Part shown: positions 10,107 through 21,210 of the stretch, piece by piece | Numbering within the stretch: the stretch's first letter is position 1 | Layout of the letters: the number at the start of each line of letters is the position of its first letter | Source of the DNA: Sequoia sempervirens | Taxonomy: Eukaryota > Streptophyta > Pinopsida > Cupressales > Cupressaceae | DNA length: 64,000 nt | Assembly (NCBI GenBank): GCA_007258455.2 | Contig: VDFB02252616.1 | Span: forward strand, 121,246,552 to 121,310,551 | Direction: 5' to 3' | Notes under the pieces: generated by a model | What the model was told of the DNA's origin: nothing | The model's input: the letters and a program-made list of their open reading frames with translations, nothing else | Database searches by the model: none | Translations under genes and position numbers: made by a program

Positions 10107-10751
10107 TCAACCAGGAGTAATGGAAGCATCAAAAACAACGTCTGGAATATCTTCATCAACAAGAATGGCAGCAGGAGCATCAGGAGTAGCAGCAACATTT
10201 GCAGGAGCAATGGTGAGTGGTGGAGGGAGTACTAGGTTCTTGAAGTCGGTGTAACAGTCAACATTGTAGAAGGGCACCACATTGTAGTAACAAAATAGGA
10301 AGTGGCAGGAATAGGTCACCCTTTGATGGTGATGTTCATGTGACTGGATGCAAAATCCACTCAAGAACAACACCCATGGTACTACTATATCTTCTTCAAT
10401 GTACTTTCGAAGGTCACTCGTCATTGGAAGGCCCAAACCAAACGCAACATTCGCCACCACCTCTTTAAGATCGCCTAAGTAGCGCTTCAGAAATATTTCA
10501 AGCACCAAGCGAAGCATCATCAGCTTAGGAACCTGAATATCAAGTAGCGAGGCAACAAAGTGAGAACACACATTAGTATTGACCTGGTATTTATCCTCAT
10601 AGTCAATACAATCCCTCCCCAAAACCCACTTCATGGTTATGATAGACAATGAATGTTTATTCTTGGTCATTCTTTTCAGTCGCCTATTCAAGATTTCACC
10701 TAGGAATCCTATCTGGGACTTGTTGCAAACTAGCCTAATAGGGGTATTCAT
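10107..10751 (-). CDS. intact antisense ORF inside the gypsy element, unknown function
   Basis: An uninterrupted 214-codon frame, opposite in strand to the decayed gag-pol around it. The ATG (10749-10751) is the first after an in-frame TAG (10788-10790) and has a good plant context (ACCATGA). About 150 bp upstream on the same strand is TATAAATA (10903-10910). The protein has a basic, helical N-terminal half, a hydrophobic middle (near residues 125-165), and a Pro/Ala-rich then acidic C-terminal tail (LPPPLTIAPANVAA...). I recognise no family. Some Tat-lineage elements (Grande, for example) carry an antisense ORF between integrase and 3' LTR, so it may be the equivalent. It may also be expressed on its own. 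Confidence 0.55.
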   Translation of the reverse strand: MNTPIRLVCNKSQIGFLGEILNRRLKRMTKNKHSLSIITMKWVLGRDCIDYEDKYQVNTNVCSHFVASLLDIQVPKLMMLRLVLEIFLKRYLGDLKEVVANVAFGLGLPMTSDLRKYIEEDIVVPWVLFLSGFCIQSHEHHHQRVTYSCHFLFCYYNVVPFYNVDCYTDFKNLVLPPPLTIAPANVAATPDAPAAILVDEDIPDVVFDASITPG

Positions 10752-10902
10752 GGTAGCAAGTTCTATGCAAGTGTCTGATACTAATCTCTATGCTACTGCC
10801 TAAGTCTAGCTCTACACAAATATTGATGCCAAATTCTGCCTAACTTCCTATTACCAATTCTTCCCAAATTTCTAAATGTGATTTTTCTATTGCCTAAATA
10901 CC

Positions 10903-10910
10903 TATTTATA
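10903..10910 (-). promoter_or_regulatory. candidate TATA box for the antisense ORF
   Basis: Minus-strand TATAAATA followed by GG. A start site 25-35 bp downstream would give a leader of about 125 nt before the ATG at 10751. In AT-rich DNA a TATA box alone is weak evidence; its distance to the longest intact ORF in the element is what makes it notable. Confidence 0.4.
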
Positions 10911-11535
10911 GAAAGTGTCAAGATATGCAAGGTAATTTGCATGCCATAAGCATGATTCTAATCAAGTACGAACTCAAAAATCCCACCAAAGTTTGCTCGA
11001 ATTTCCCACCCAGATGTGACTACTTGGTATAGTTTGTTGTGTGCAAGATTAATAAGAGCTAATTAATTAGCATAAGCTGGTGGCAGTCCTCAGCAGTAGT
11101 CTACATGGCCGAATGCTGAGGTGTCGTGTTTCAAGCATTTTCCAAACCCCAAGGCAGAATGCAAATCTTTTCAAGTACTTATCACATATTTGGGCTTAGT
11201 CATTCCTTTTGGGATATTAATTGCCAAAGAATGTGAAATATTAGGCTACCTTCAATCGCCAACTCAATTTCCAAGAAAATTGCACCATAGGACATCATTA
11301 CCAAATATCATTATGAATTCTTGTCATATCAAAATAGCAAGAAATTCATTTCACACAAGCAAAGAACTAGTTGTACATGTCAAATTTAACGCTAAAAGGT
11401 GAGCATTGTTGGCTACCCCAAGAAAGAAATAACTAAGTATTGCATGCAAAATCTAACATTGTGAAAGCTTTTTGAGCACGCTACCTAGAGCAAGAGTGTT
11501 AAGCGCAGACAGAGCCAAAGTGAATTATAGAAAAT
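10911..11535. other. no gene seen
   Basis: Spacer between the antisense ORF and the plus-strand accessory ORF. A 93-codon frame at 11121-11402 has no recognisable features and I do not call it a gene. Confidence 0.35.
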
Positions 11536-13855
11536 TTGAGCATAGCGAAAATCTGCAGCAAAAGGAAAATGGTTGAAATTTCTCAAATAGAGGCACAAGG
11601 AGAGGTAACAAAAAGTTTGTTTGATGTCATATGTGCAGTACTAGCCACCTATGTTTTTGAAAACATATCTTACACTTCACCTAGGATACGAGAGAAGCTA
11701 GAGTGGGTAAACACATGGGCCTTATAAAAGAAAAAGACCCATAGAGACCAAAGCCAAATAAAGGAGGAATGGGATAACATTCATGATCCCATCCTCGCAA
11801 AAAACCCTAAAACTTTGAGCGAGGCGGCTTGTGAAAGGATGAATAAAATCAATGACCCAGATTCTTTAACACAAAAGCTATGGTTCAGCGGTCTCCCACA
11901 ATATATGGTCTCGTTTGTGCACTACTGTTTGAAGCTAGTCAATGAGGCCATAAATCATTTCAACCTAGATACCAACACCATCAAGGGCTGGAATTTGAAA
12001 GTTAATAACTGCCCATAACCTATTTGGAACATGCTATGCATCCCTAACCAAAGCTCTAGAGAGGAAAAGATAGAGCCATTTAATCCAACAAATGTGGAGA
12101 AAATATGGAGAACCAGAAATTTGGCTTTGGATTTTTATAACAAAGAGACCCAAAGGTCCAGCCATGATCAGAAAAATCCACCACAAATTCTGATGACGCA
12201 CAATGTTTTCCCCACATACCTATAGGATGCCTTTTCAATAATGGCATTTGTTTGTGGCCTGGACACTAATAGGTATGTTCAAGAGTTTCAATTGGGTCTA
12301 GGGTTTCATTTGCATAGGAAACATTCCTTTTTCAGGTATGGCTTCACATAATTCATCATTGAGGAGATGTTGAGGTAGATAAGGGAATAAAAAACGCAGC
12401 AGAGGTTTAGGTTTCCTTCTTTCCTTTCCCATATGTTTTTGCATCAGAATCTTGATTTCTTCAAAAAACATGTGAGATTGGTGATATTTGATGAAAAGGG
12501 AAGAAGAAGGTTAGTTTCTATATGGACTCCTCTCCTCTCCAAAATGTGACTAGTTTCTAGGAGAAAATTTCACATTCATTTGGATGCATGACTTTACCAA
12601 GGAACCATTTTGGCTTTCGACATGTCTCACAAATCGGGTGTTGACCCTTGAAATGTTTCAGCAAGTATCAATTATTGACTTTACTTTTTTGCAGAGGACT
12701 AACCAAGAAGAAAGGAATTTTCACTTGCCCACTAAGCTTTAAATTAGTGGTTATGGCCAAGAAGAAGAAGCATAAGTTGTTAGAGGCAAAGCTAGCTCAT
12801 TTGGGGCTAGTATGGATTTGCGATAAGTGGCATTGCAACCCTGACAATGACTTACCAAATGAATATGTCAAGGTAATGCACAACCCCTAGCCTTACTGGG
12901 AGAAGTGGTAGAGTCCCTTGAAGGATTGGGATGAGCTATTGGTTGACCTAGCTCATATTCCAACTAAGGACAGTAGGCTACCATGGCTTAAGTACTACTT
13001 CCCTTCAACAAAGTATAATGAGAAGCTTCACATCGGGGCCACTCTTTGCAATGAGTTGTCAAGAAAAGAAAACTGGAGCGAGGAAAAAATTAAGGATATC
13101 TAGATCTATTGACAAGAAATCCAACACCTTGATGCCCCTTATCAGAAAATGGAGATGGATGATCTAGATTCAATAAATTATGGAATGAAGTGCATATTGA
13201 TTCCAATGCAAGCGATGATGAAGATGTCAATCTAGAGGAGGCTGAAGTAGATACTAGGAAGGGAAAGGAGAAGGAAGTAGAAGCACAGACGACCCCAGCA
13301 CAGCCTATCAATGCCTCTTCAAATGTGTGAGTGAACATATCATGTGCAAGGGCCTCGATGACTTACACTTGGACTGCAAAAAGAACTAGAACAAGCTCAC
13401 AAAATAAGTTAGAGGCGGTGGAGGTGGATGATTCCCCGCCCATCAAATGGCAGTGCACAAAAGCAGTTTCTGGAGAGAGTTCACAAGAGCCCGTAGCAAA
13501 CCAGGAGGTTGTGGTGAGCCAAGAACCACAATCATCTAGACAACAGGTAACTTTTGCTCCCTCTTCTCTTACTTTACAATCTTTGGTGTCCCTTGCTATC
13601 TTTGTGGTGGCCCTCACTTCAAGTGTCGACCCTTCTTTTCCCAATTCTACCCCAATGGTTGTGGGAGGTTTCTCCCAGTTCTCCCAACTAAGACTATTTT
13701 TTTTACCCCTTTGCGGACCCTTTCACCTTTCGTCGTTGTCCAATTCACATCTGCTATCGCTTCACTTTTTGCATATGTGTCTGCCATTGATACCCATCCT
13801 GCTACTACTTTATCAAGCCCATCTCAGTTCACCCAATAGTTGGAATCTGCCATGA
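11536..13855 (+). pseudogene. decayed accessory ORF downstream of pol, N-terminal part
   Basis: A series of plus-strand frames (11536-11727, 11815-12018, 12031-12225 in one frame; 12648-13103 in another; 13331-13855 in a third) read like one protein broken by stops and frameshifts. Pieces include KLWFSGLPQYMVSF, a KKHVRLVIFDEKGRRRL segment near 12450-12520, then a charged, Ser/Glu-rich linker (DSNASDDEDVNLEEAE, EVEAQTTPAQPIN near 13200-13310). I cannot name the family; it sits where env-like or other extra ORFs occur in plant gypsy elements. Confidence 0.4.
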
Positions 13856-14279
13856 TTCTGCTATCGCCACAACGCCTAATGAGTCCTCACCCTAGTTTAC
13901 AAACCGGCTTTGGCATATTCCTCCATTCTCCCCACTTGAATTCAATTTTTTGAAGAAGAAAACATTTAAAACCACTACTCTTTCGTTCCCTTTCACCCTA
14001 CCTCCTGGCACACCTTTTGCAAGCGAGCTAGTTAGGTCACCAGCATAATTTTTGGTGGAGGGCGATAGAATGAAAGAAGTGTGAGCTATCAAGATACAAA
14101 AGCAAAAGGCCAAGGATGCCAAGAAGTCAACAGAGCCAAAGGTGTAGATAATTTTACAACCATGTACCCGAATGTCATCAAACCATAGGGGGAAATACAA
14201 CCCAATGATTACAACATGTTTTCCATGGGACTTAATCTGAGCATAGCTCGACCGTAGGACAAATTTGAGTTCATGGAAG

Positions 14280-15435
14280 AAACATAGTGAGTGGTGACCA
14301 TCGACTTGCTCAAGTCTGGACACCAACTGAAGAAGAAAGAAGAAGAGCTAAAACTTGCAAAGGAAAGGATTAAGATCCTACTAACAAAGGACAAGGCAAG
14401 AGAAGTAGAATCAGTGCGCTTATCAAAGAAATCATAGATAGAGTAGGCTAAGCTCTAGGAGAAGCTTGCAAAGTTCTAATCTGATGATTTTAACCTATTT
14501 TCCGAACTACGGAAAAAAATGAAGAATTACAGGACTAGTTGGCTCAGCTGGAGTAGGAGATGCAATGAAAAGATGAAGAGTTTGACCGTCAATGTGCTCA
14601 ATTTGAGCAAAAAATTGTAGCAGAAGGATGCAAACTTTGAGGACCAAAAGGTCCAATTAGAGAATGAGGTCTAGGAGATGAAGTCTTCCCTTGAAATAGA
14701 ATCAACAAACAAAAACTAGGGCAAAGAAAAATGGCTCGCTGAATGGAAAACCTAGTTGGAGCAAATTTTCGTTGCAAACAAAAGGGTTGCAAAACTAACA
14801 CAAGATGTCAGTTCAAGGAATGTAGAGATTCCCCTTCTGAAGAATGCTCCTCAACCCCCTACTGTCCAATTGGACCTCCTTCCAATGGCTCAAAAATTAT
14901 ACATTTTATACTAGGAAAAATTTGACGCATTCTACCTAAATCTTCAACCGACGCTCCAATTTATGGCGGAGGCAACAAGTTTGGGCCAAGAAGTTTATGG
15001 AGCGATTGAGCAATTCCCACAAATCATCATGGAGAAGGTTCCTAAGGAAAAATAATTGCTAGATAAGCTATACATGATTTTGAATGAGGACATAGCAAAT
15101 GTGGGGATCAAGAATAGGAAGGTCATTGCCAAAACAGTGAACAAGTTCATCCATTGCCACATGGCCATCCTCCATGCTAGTGAGTGTGCTACCACACTGG
15201 ACGAGACCATGAATAGCATGCAGGATAGCTTCTCCCAACTAACTCAAATGGGCTTACCGTCCTAATTTCTTTTCGAAGACTCAGTGGCTACTATGGAGCA
15301 GATTGTGAAAAAGATAGAAGAGAAGCAGTAGAACACATTCGCTTTCCAGAGCTTTAGTCAACCCCCTATTGTAGCGGATATTGAAAGTGTCACTCATCAG
15401 ATTGTGCAGCTGCTCTTCCAAATCGAGTTTGGGGT
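14280..15435 (+). pseudogene. decayed accessory ORF, coiled-coil C-terminal part
   Basis: Probably the continuation of 11536-13855. The frame shows long charged helices (QLKKKEEELKLAKERIKILL near 14320-14380; further Lys/Glu heptad-like stretches to ~14760), then a more globular end (14960-15430, open at 15056-15264) with KVIAKTVNKFIHCHMAIL and a DETMNSMQDSFSQL segment. Many stops interrupt it. It runs directly into the repeat at 15436. Function unknown; coiled coil suggests oligomerisation (inference). Confidence 0.4.
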
Positions 15436-15785
15436 TGGTATATTTGGGAATTATTTTATGTCATTAGATAAATTATTCAGATTTTCATCTTTAATTTTTG
15501 TTATTCTAGGACATAGCAGATTGTTGAAAGGGCCCTTAAATCACATCCAAAAGATGGATTTATTGTTCCTTACATCTAAATCTTGATGCATCACCTTAGT
15601 TATATCTTTATTTTTTATATCTTCTTCCTTTTCCCACTACAAAACCCCAAGTATAGAAGAAGTTGGCTTCATAGAAGAAGTTGAATTCTTTAAAAACTAG
15701 GAGGTCACTCAATTTAGCGCAATTGGTCCCCCCATTAACTGAGTTTCCCATAAAGGTTGTTACCTTGCTATTTTTTTTGGCATCA
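15436..15785 (+). repeat. direct repeat, candidate right LTR remnant
   Basis: Partner of 2461-2787, about 85 percent identical by eye, with a small internal duplication around GAAGAAGTTG that the left copy lacks. Begins TGGTATATTTGG directly after a G-rich stretch (GAGTTTGGGG) that could be a worn polypurine tract. Its right neighbour is lipase 3' flank, which suggests the element inserted beside a lipase copy. Confidence 0.45.
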
Positions 15786-16319
15786 ACACATACTAAATAA
15801 TACATTCTCAAAATTGAATTAATGATTTGATCTCGAAGGTTTCTATTAACATATCACATTTATTAACTCACTTTATATTTAACATTCTATTAGATACCTT
15901 TTATTTTAGTCAATATTTTTCCTTTTAAGAAAACTTTCAAAAGGCTTAATTGTAGAATTTTAGCCATAGAGACTTTTTTCTCTTCTCTTGACTACTCTCT
16001 ACTTCTTAATGATGAATTATGAAGTTTTATCTAATACATAAAAAAAAATTCTTATATAATAAACACTAGAAACTATACATAATAATATAAATTTACAAAT
16101 ATATACAACATATTAAATACTTAATTTACAAATAATTTATAAATAATTTTCTAAAATCACCATATCATAATAAAATTTTGGAAACTAAATACCTTCAATA
16201 TTTTATTATGAATTTAAAAATTCAATAGGTAATATTTATCCTCCCCAAACAATCTCAACAATTAATTTTATATTAATTATGTTAATTGGATCTTTTAATC
16301 CAAAATTAGCTTGAGAAGA
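15786..16319 (-). repeat. lipase 3' flanking sequence, second copy
   Basis: Similar along most of its length to 24290-24659; shared landmarks include TTCTCAAWATTGAATT near the left and GTCAATWTTTTTCNTTTTAA in the middle. In both places it lies just 3' of a minus-strand lipase C-terminus, so it is ancestral downstream sequence of the lipase gene. No coding signal. Confidence 0.55.
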
Positions 16320-16470
16320 GGCCTAGGCCGTGTGGAGAGGGCACGTCATCGGCATCTCACTCAGGCTGTACCCACCTTCCATAGCAATTGCATACCAACA
16401 CTTTGTTTTCCAATTGATGCCAATTAGTCTGCACCATCAGCTCTTTGTGCAGCATATCGAAGGCCTTGTT
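16320..16470 (-). pseudogene. lipase C-terminal fragment, second copy
   Basis: Minus-strand translation gives VNKAFDMLHKELMVQTNWHQ and then LENK, a YGRWVQPE segment, an in-frame TGA, and DADDVPSPHGLG. This is the C-terminal tail of plastid PLA1-I/DAD1-like lipases (VNKxxDML...P.NWWxxxNKGMV...GRWV...DD.P). It parallels 24660-24860. Upstream coding sequence is absent: at ~16470 it joins directly to lipase upstream DNA (16480-16865), so the body of the gene has been deleted. Confidence 0.7.
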
Positions 16471-16479
16471 AACCATATA

Positions 16480-16865
16480 ATTTTATGCAATAATCGGATT
16501 ATAAGAAATTATTTGTGCAGTGACAATGCTCTTAAACATAAAGAGAGAGAGTACTAGTATTTATGTAGGAAATCGTCTGGGGCGCAGCGCAGCACATTGA
16601 TGTCAGGAAAAATCATTTTTTATAGGAAAGATATTGAAGACAATGTCAAATGTTATTCAATTACAGGATTATTCTTTTTCAATGTGAATGGAGTTCTTTT
16701 AAGAAACGTCAAAGCACGAGGTTAGCTGAGGAATTATATTCTTTGCCTTCTTATTTCCCACTTTCTTTGTCAACTAAATAGTTATCTATTCAACATTGCT
16801 ATCGACGTGTTGGTTGGAATGGTGAATGGTCCATGTGATTGCATTTGGCTTTGATTCTCTTGGGG
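16480..16865 (-). repeat. lipase 5' upstream region, second copy
   Basis: Matches 56853-57180 over most of its length (shared ATCGGATTATAAGAAA, TCAATGTGAATGGAGTTCTT and TAAATAGTTATCTATTCAAC). At 56.8 kb this DNA lies immediately upstream of the lipase start codon on the minus strand. Here it abuts the lipase C-terminus, proving an internal deletion of about the whole coding region. It may hold the old promoter; no clear TATA box was picked out. Confidence 0.65.
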
Positions 16866-17507
16866 TTTATCGACCATCTCATGTCGAGAGTAGGGAAGGT
16901 TTATAAAGGTATCTTTCAATTTAAAGATTGTTTTAAAATTTAATTTTATAGATCTTGTATGTATTGGTGAAGTTAATGGTTTTCAGTAAGTTTGTTAAAG
17001 ATCAAGTCTTGTTGGTGCAAGGCCCACAACAATATAAGAGATGGGTAAGGATCATTCCCTTGGGGACTTTGATAGAATTGATACCCCTCAATCTTTGGCT
17101 CTCAACTAAAAAGGTATTCTAGCTAGGATTTGTGCTCCTTATTCAATTATAAAAACTATTGAATCGAATCCTACAAATTTGAATATGAATCTAAACCAAA
17201 ATTAGTAACTTAGCAATCATTGCACCACATTTGTAGATCAATTTTTGAAGATTTATTTTAAATATTTAATTCGTAATAATTAAATGATGTTATGAAAGGA
17301 CATGATTTTATTTGATATATTTCAAATCTAAATGATTAAAATATGATGAATGCTCTTTCATGTACTCATGTGAATGTATATTTAATACCATATTCAAAAG
17401 TCAATATGATTTGTGAAATTTAAATATGACTGTTATCATTATTACAAATAGTGAATATAAAAGAATGATATGTATGAATGAATATAAATGATTAACTATC
17501 TTTTTTA
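16866..17507. other. no gene seen
   Basis: AT-rich intergenic sequence without recognised features. Confidence 0.4.
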
Positions 17508-17760
17508 GGTATTTGTAAATGTGTCTAATTATTGTTGTTTGTTATGTATGTAAGGGATAGAATAATGCATTATAAAATATATAGTTATTTGTAAACGAGT
17601 CTAACTATTGTTGTTAGTTATGTATGTAAGGCATAGTATAATGCATTAGACAATATATGTAAGGGATGGTAGTTGTAAGGGATAGTTGGCACTATGTTGT
17701 AAGGGATAATATATGTAACTAATTATATGGAAGGGACAAAATATGTGAGGGAAAGTATAA
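17508..17760. repeat. short tandem duplication and GTAAGGGATA repeats
   Basis: A ~70-bp unit (TTTGTAAA..GTCTAA.TATTGTTGTT, TTATGTATGTAAGG, ATAATGCATTA) occurs twice in tandem at about 17515-17655. It is followed to 17756 by scattered GTAAGGGATA-like decamers. No coding function. Confidence 0.55.
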
Positions 17761-19073
17761 CACTGTGTTGATAAGACCATGTGTGGTATGATAAGTATTT
17801 TATTTTTACATCAACTAATGATTTCATAGCTGCTTATAGTATACGATATTTAATACAAAAAAAAAATACAAATGATCAATGGGATTCCATGTTTCATATT
17901 ATGATACTAATTTATTTGATATGTTTATTATTTTTATATACATGTGTGTTTAATTTGACTAGACTAACTACATTGATGTTGTAATGAGGTCAATGCAAGA
18001 TAAAGTTCAATCCCCATTTTAGTTGAAGAGGTAGAGCATCATTGAGCAGAGGATTATAGATCAAGTAGGATTAGCGTCAAGTGCCATGCACTAAGAACGT
18101 GTTGCATACACACCACTAACTTATATCTTATGCCCATAGTTGGTTATCATGAGTAACATTTTTTTTCATGTCCTAGCTTAGTCGAGTTACATATTATAAG
18201 TATATTGGTCTTGAGATTTATAAATTGCAAAGGTTGTATTGATGTTTCCTCTTTTGCAAATAAATTTGACAAATTTTTAATATTCCTTTAAATCCTTAAT
18301 GTTTTGATTATGGTAAAGATGGGAAGGGCCTATACCCATTACAAATCATTTATAAAGGAAAATGACAAAAGAAATCTCACCAATGGTGAGACTAGAAAAA
18401 ACAACAAACAAGATAAGTCTCCCAAATAGTAAGGAGAACAACGAGACCAAGAAATTTTTTGACCAGAGTGAGGACTCAGAGGGTCCAAATCAACAAGTTT
18501 TCAAGAGACCTGAAACCCTCAAACCTGAACACTTTTGATGCAAATACAAGATATCATCACCATCCTTAATCTCTAGCTCTATAGGATAAAAAGGAAAAGA
18601 AGACTAATAAAAGGGAAACAAAATCCCCATAGTAGCAACTCTTTGTTCCTCTAGCAAAAATAAGCTCCACCTCAAAAGGAGAGGTCTCCACCAGAGAAGT
18701 GAAACAAGAGAGAAACTACCAGAAGAAGAAAGAAAACCCCAACCTCGCCTGCAAGAAAATTCTCCTCCTGTATTGGAGAAGACACCACCTCTATGGGAAG
18801 AGCAGATAGAGAAACCAAGGTAAGATCAACAAAAACCCTTTCAAGGAAAATACAAACTTGGGGAGAAAAAACCCCCATAGCACTCGCAAGAATAAGTTTA
18901 CCCAAAAAATAGTCCTACTAGAAAATGTCAACCTCAAAGAACCAAATCAAAAAATAGAGGCTAAACAACACCAAACTAACAACATACCCCAACGCAACTA
19001 AAACCCCTGAAAGCCATCAGACAAGCTTAGGGTTCTCCAATATCCACATCTGTAAAACTATGGAGTCACAAAG
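17761..19073. other. no gene seen; right part C/A-rich on plus strand
   Basis: 17761-18300 is AT-rich with nothing recognised. From ~18300 the plus strand becomes rich in C and A with minus-strand ORF pieces, and its left edge (TTTTGATTATGGTAAAG, minus: TTTACCATAATCAAAA) resembles the tail of the retroposon at 21211. This hints at the 3' end of a LINE-like element on the minus strand, continuing past the small LTR element to ~20165. No RT motif or TSD was found, so this is only a suggestion. Confidence 0.25.
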
Positions 19074-19449
19074 TGTTACATTGGTGGTTGTCGTTGCACC
19101 AAAAGATCAACGTATTAATGCCCTATAGAACTGCCAAATTTATACAAGATCCACAGGAGGTAGTCAAGCCATGGCACGAACCCAAGCGCCACACTGCACA
19201 AAAGAGACGAAGGGATACACCATCTTGCAACAATCCCCCCCAAAGCACAAGTGAGGGGTTCAAACCTGTGACCTTGGCTCTAATACCAATTGTTACATTG
19301 GTGGTTGTCATTGCACCAAAAGATTAGCCTATTAATGCCTGATACAATCGTCAGATTTATACAAAATCCATAGGAAATGGTTAAATCATTTCACGAACCT
19401 AAACGCTGCACTACACAAAGGAGAGCAAGAGACACACCATCTTGCAACA
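19074..19449 (-). mobile_element. complete 376-bp SMART/TRIM LTR retrotransposon
   Basis: Two 159-bp direct repeats (19074-19232 and 19291-19449), each starting TGTTACATTGG and ending CTTGCAACA (TG...CA ends), flank a 58-bp interior. On the minus strand the interior begins two bases after the LTR with TGGTATTAGAGCCAAGG (19288-19272), one mismatch from the usual primer site complementary to initiator methionine tRNA. It ends with CTTTGGGGGGGAT, a polypurine tract touching the other LTR. So LTR-PBS-PPT-LTR is present with nothing else. LTRs differ at roughly a fifth of sites, so it is old. Flanking 5-mers (CAAAG / AAAAC) do not match. Confidence 0.85.
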
Positions 19450-20165
19450 AAAACACCAGTATTCAAAACCAAACCTAACCAACAGAACCAATAATACCAA
19501 TGACTCCAAGAAATGAGAGAGCAAAAAAATACTGCACTTTTATCAGCCTTCAAAGCCAAACCTAACCAACAGAACCAGCCACAACAAAGAGGTACAAGGA
19601 GTGGTTCCCAAAAACCAAACATAGCCAATGCATCTCCACCACACTTGGCCACATCATTAACCAAATCTCCAACTCCGCTCCCAATCCCAGTCTCCCCCAG
19701 AACAACAGTAAACACAATAAATAGGAAGAGGTAAAAAATGGGGTCAACCCCATCACTACATAGGCACACTGAAGACATAGAGCCCTCAACCGCCGCCAGA
19801 GGGAGAGCTGATGCCAAGCATCGACCATAGGAGCAAATATATAGTTATGCAAGCTATATCATCCGAAAACCAAAAATCCAAGCCGTTGGAACCCAGAACC
19901 AACCACATACGTCAAACACCCACAACAACAACCAAAAAAAGATATAATACATCTGCCTCTGCATCACAATTTCTCAAACCAGTGCAGTGGTACTAGAGGG
20001 ACCCCAAACACCTCCATATCAAACGAAATGGCCCATCGCCAACTGACCAAGTCACGCAACCACAAAAGGCACGAGCAACAAAAAAAAATCATCTGCCTCG
20101 CCATTTGGGTCTGCATACTCCTCGCCATCGCCATCGCCTTTAGAGGATTTCAAATTCACGCCTCT
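19450..20165. other. no gene seen; C/A-rich
   Basis: Continues the C/A-rich character of 18300-19073, with two copies of CCAAACCTAACCAACAGAACC (19469 and 19557 regions). Long minus-strand frames here reflect the composition (Trp/Cys/Leu-rich) rather than a protein. Possibly a LINE-related insertion interrupted by the SMART element. Confidence 0.25.
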
Positions 20166-21194
20166 GCTTCACTTCCCACCCACCACCATGTGTGATTATA
20201 TTGTATAAAAACTAATATGCTTCACATCATCTATTAGCTCAAAAATAGCAATCACACTTAATTCACATATTTAATCAATAATGATAATTTATTAAAATAA
20301 ATTAACTACCCCTACTTATTAAATGAAATGTGTTTATTTATATTCAAAGCTTTAATGTTGAGTTGAGACTAGAATAAGAATAAATTATAAATCTTTATTT
20401 TCCTTTTTTTTCATGTTTTTTTAAAAAGTTAAAAATTCTTCAAGTCAACAAACCCTTTTGATTTCTAAGGAAATATTATTATTTTTTAAGAAATAAAATG
20501 TTAAAAAAATCACAATTGTATCTTTGAGAGTTATAAAAAATTATGAGAAAAAAATGGAAAAGTGAGGATTTTGACTACATTTTGTTGGCCAAAACTATCA
20601 CCACTTCTCTCATCTTCTCCTTAATATCTTTAATCTCATCCACAAAGTGGAGTGGAGGATGAATGAAGTAAAGAGGAGGCAAGTTGCTAGCAAAAAATGA
20701 GAGAATAATAGAGGGCATGAAGCTGGGGGATAAAAGTAAATACATGGTTTTTGGTAGGGAAAGAGAAGAGAAGAGGAGATGTAAAGAAAATAATAGAAGA
20801 GGGAAACATTCTAGGTCAGATATAATTTTAGAAATCTTTATTTTCTTTAAACAATATTTTTGGGTGTTTGGGGATATGCTTTTGTTTTTAAATGTAAAAC
20901 CTTTATGTCTTTGTAAATATTTTTCCTTTAAAAAATATTTTAATTTTACCAAAACTATAGATGTTCTCGAAATCAAATTATACACTACCTTAAAGGCATT
21001 CATATAAAAAGTCTTTGAGATTTGTTTTCTTTTAGATTAAAATGAATATATGTATATGGATTACACTCAATAAAATCTATGTGTCAATTTGTAGGAATGT
21101 ATTATAAGCAACAAGATATGTATGGTTACATTAAAAATGGCATATTAATAGCCAAATAAATATTTGTGTGAGAAATGTAAATAGTACTTTATAT
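20166..21194. other. no gene seen
   Basis: AT-rich. Overlapping 107- and 142-codon frames on opposite strands at 20575-21007 are low-complexity and have no recognised motif, so they are not called. Confidence 0.35.
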
Positions 21195-21210
21195 TTGCAT
21201 AGGAAGTGTT

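Larger units (their letters stand above)
2461..15785 (+). mobile_element. ancient Ty3/gypsy retrotransposon, degenerate, ~13 kb
   Basis: Between a pair of ~330-350 bp direct repeats lie, in plus-strand order, gag-like, protease, an extra RNase H, RT, RNase H and integrase remnants, then an antisense ORF and a long decayed plus-strand accessory ORF. The integrase follows RT/RNase H, which marks Ty3/gypsy rather than Ty1/copia, and the integrase C-terminus has no chromodomain. An extra RNase H plus an antisense ORF recall the plant Tat/Ogre lineage. Every pol domain has stops or frameshifts. No matching TSD or clear tRNA primer site was found at the repeats, so the outer boundaries are provisional. 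Confidence 0.6.

Noticed and set aside
13892..14394. Minus-strand ORFs of 61-144 codons
   Set aside because: They are opposite the decayed coiled-coil accessory ORF, whose plus-strand reading is more protein-like.
19233..19290. tRNA gene or SINE from the B-box-like GGTTTGAACC in the SMART interior
   Set aside because: No A box or tRNA arms; the motif is part of the primer-site region common to plant TRIMs.
18672..19852. Minus-strand ORFs of 77-143 codons (Trp/Cys/Leu-rich)
   Set aside because: They overlap the SMART element's LTRs and reflect C/A-rich composition on the plus strand, so they are not a single protein.
20575..21007. Overlapping 142- and 107-codon ORFs on opposite strands
   Set aside because: Low-complexity Leu/Ser/Phe- and Lys/Arg-rich frames typical of A/G-rich DNA; no motif.
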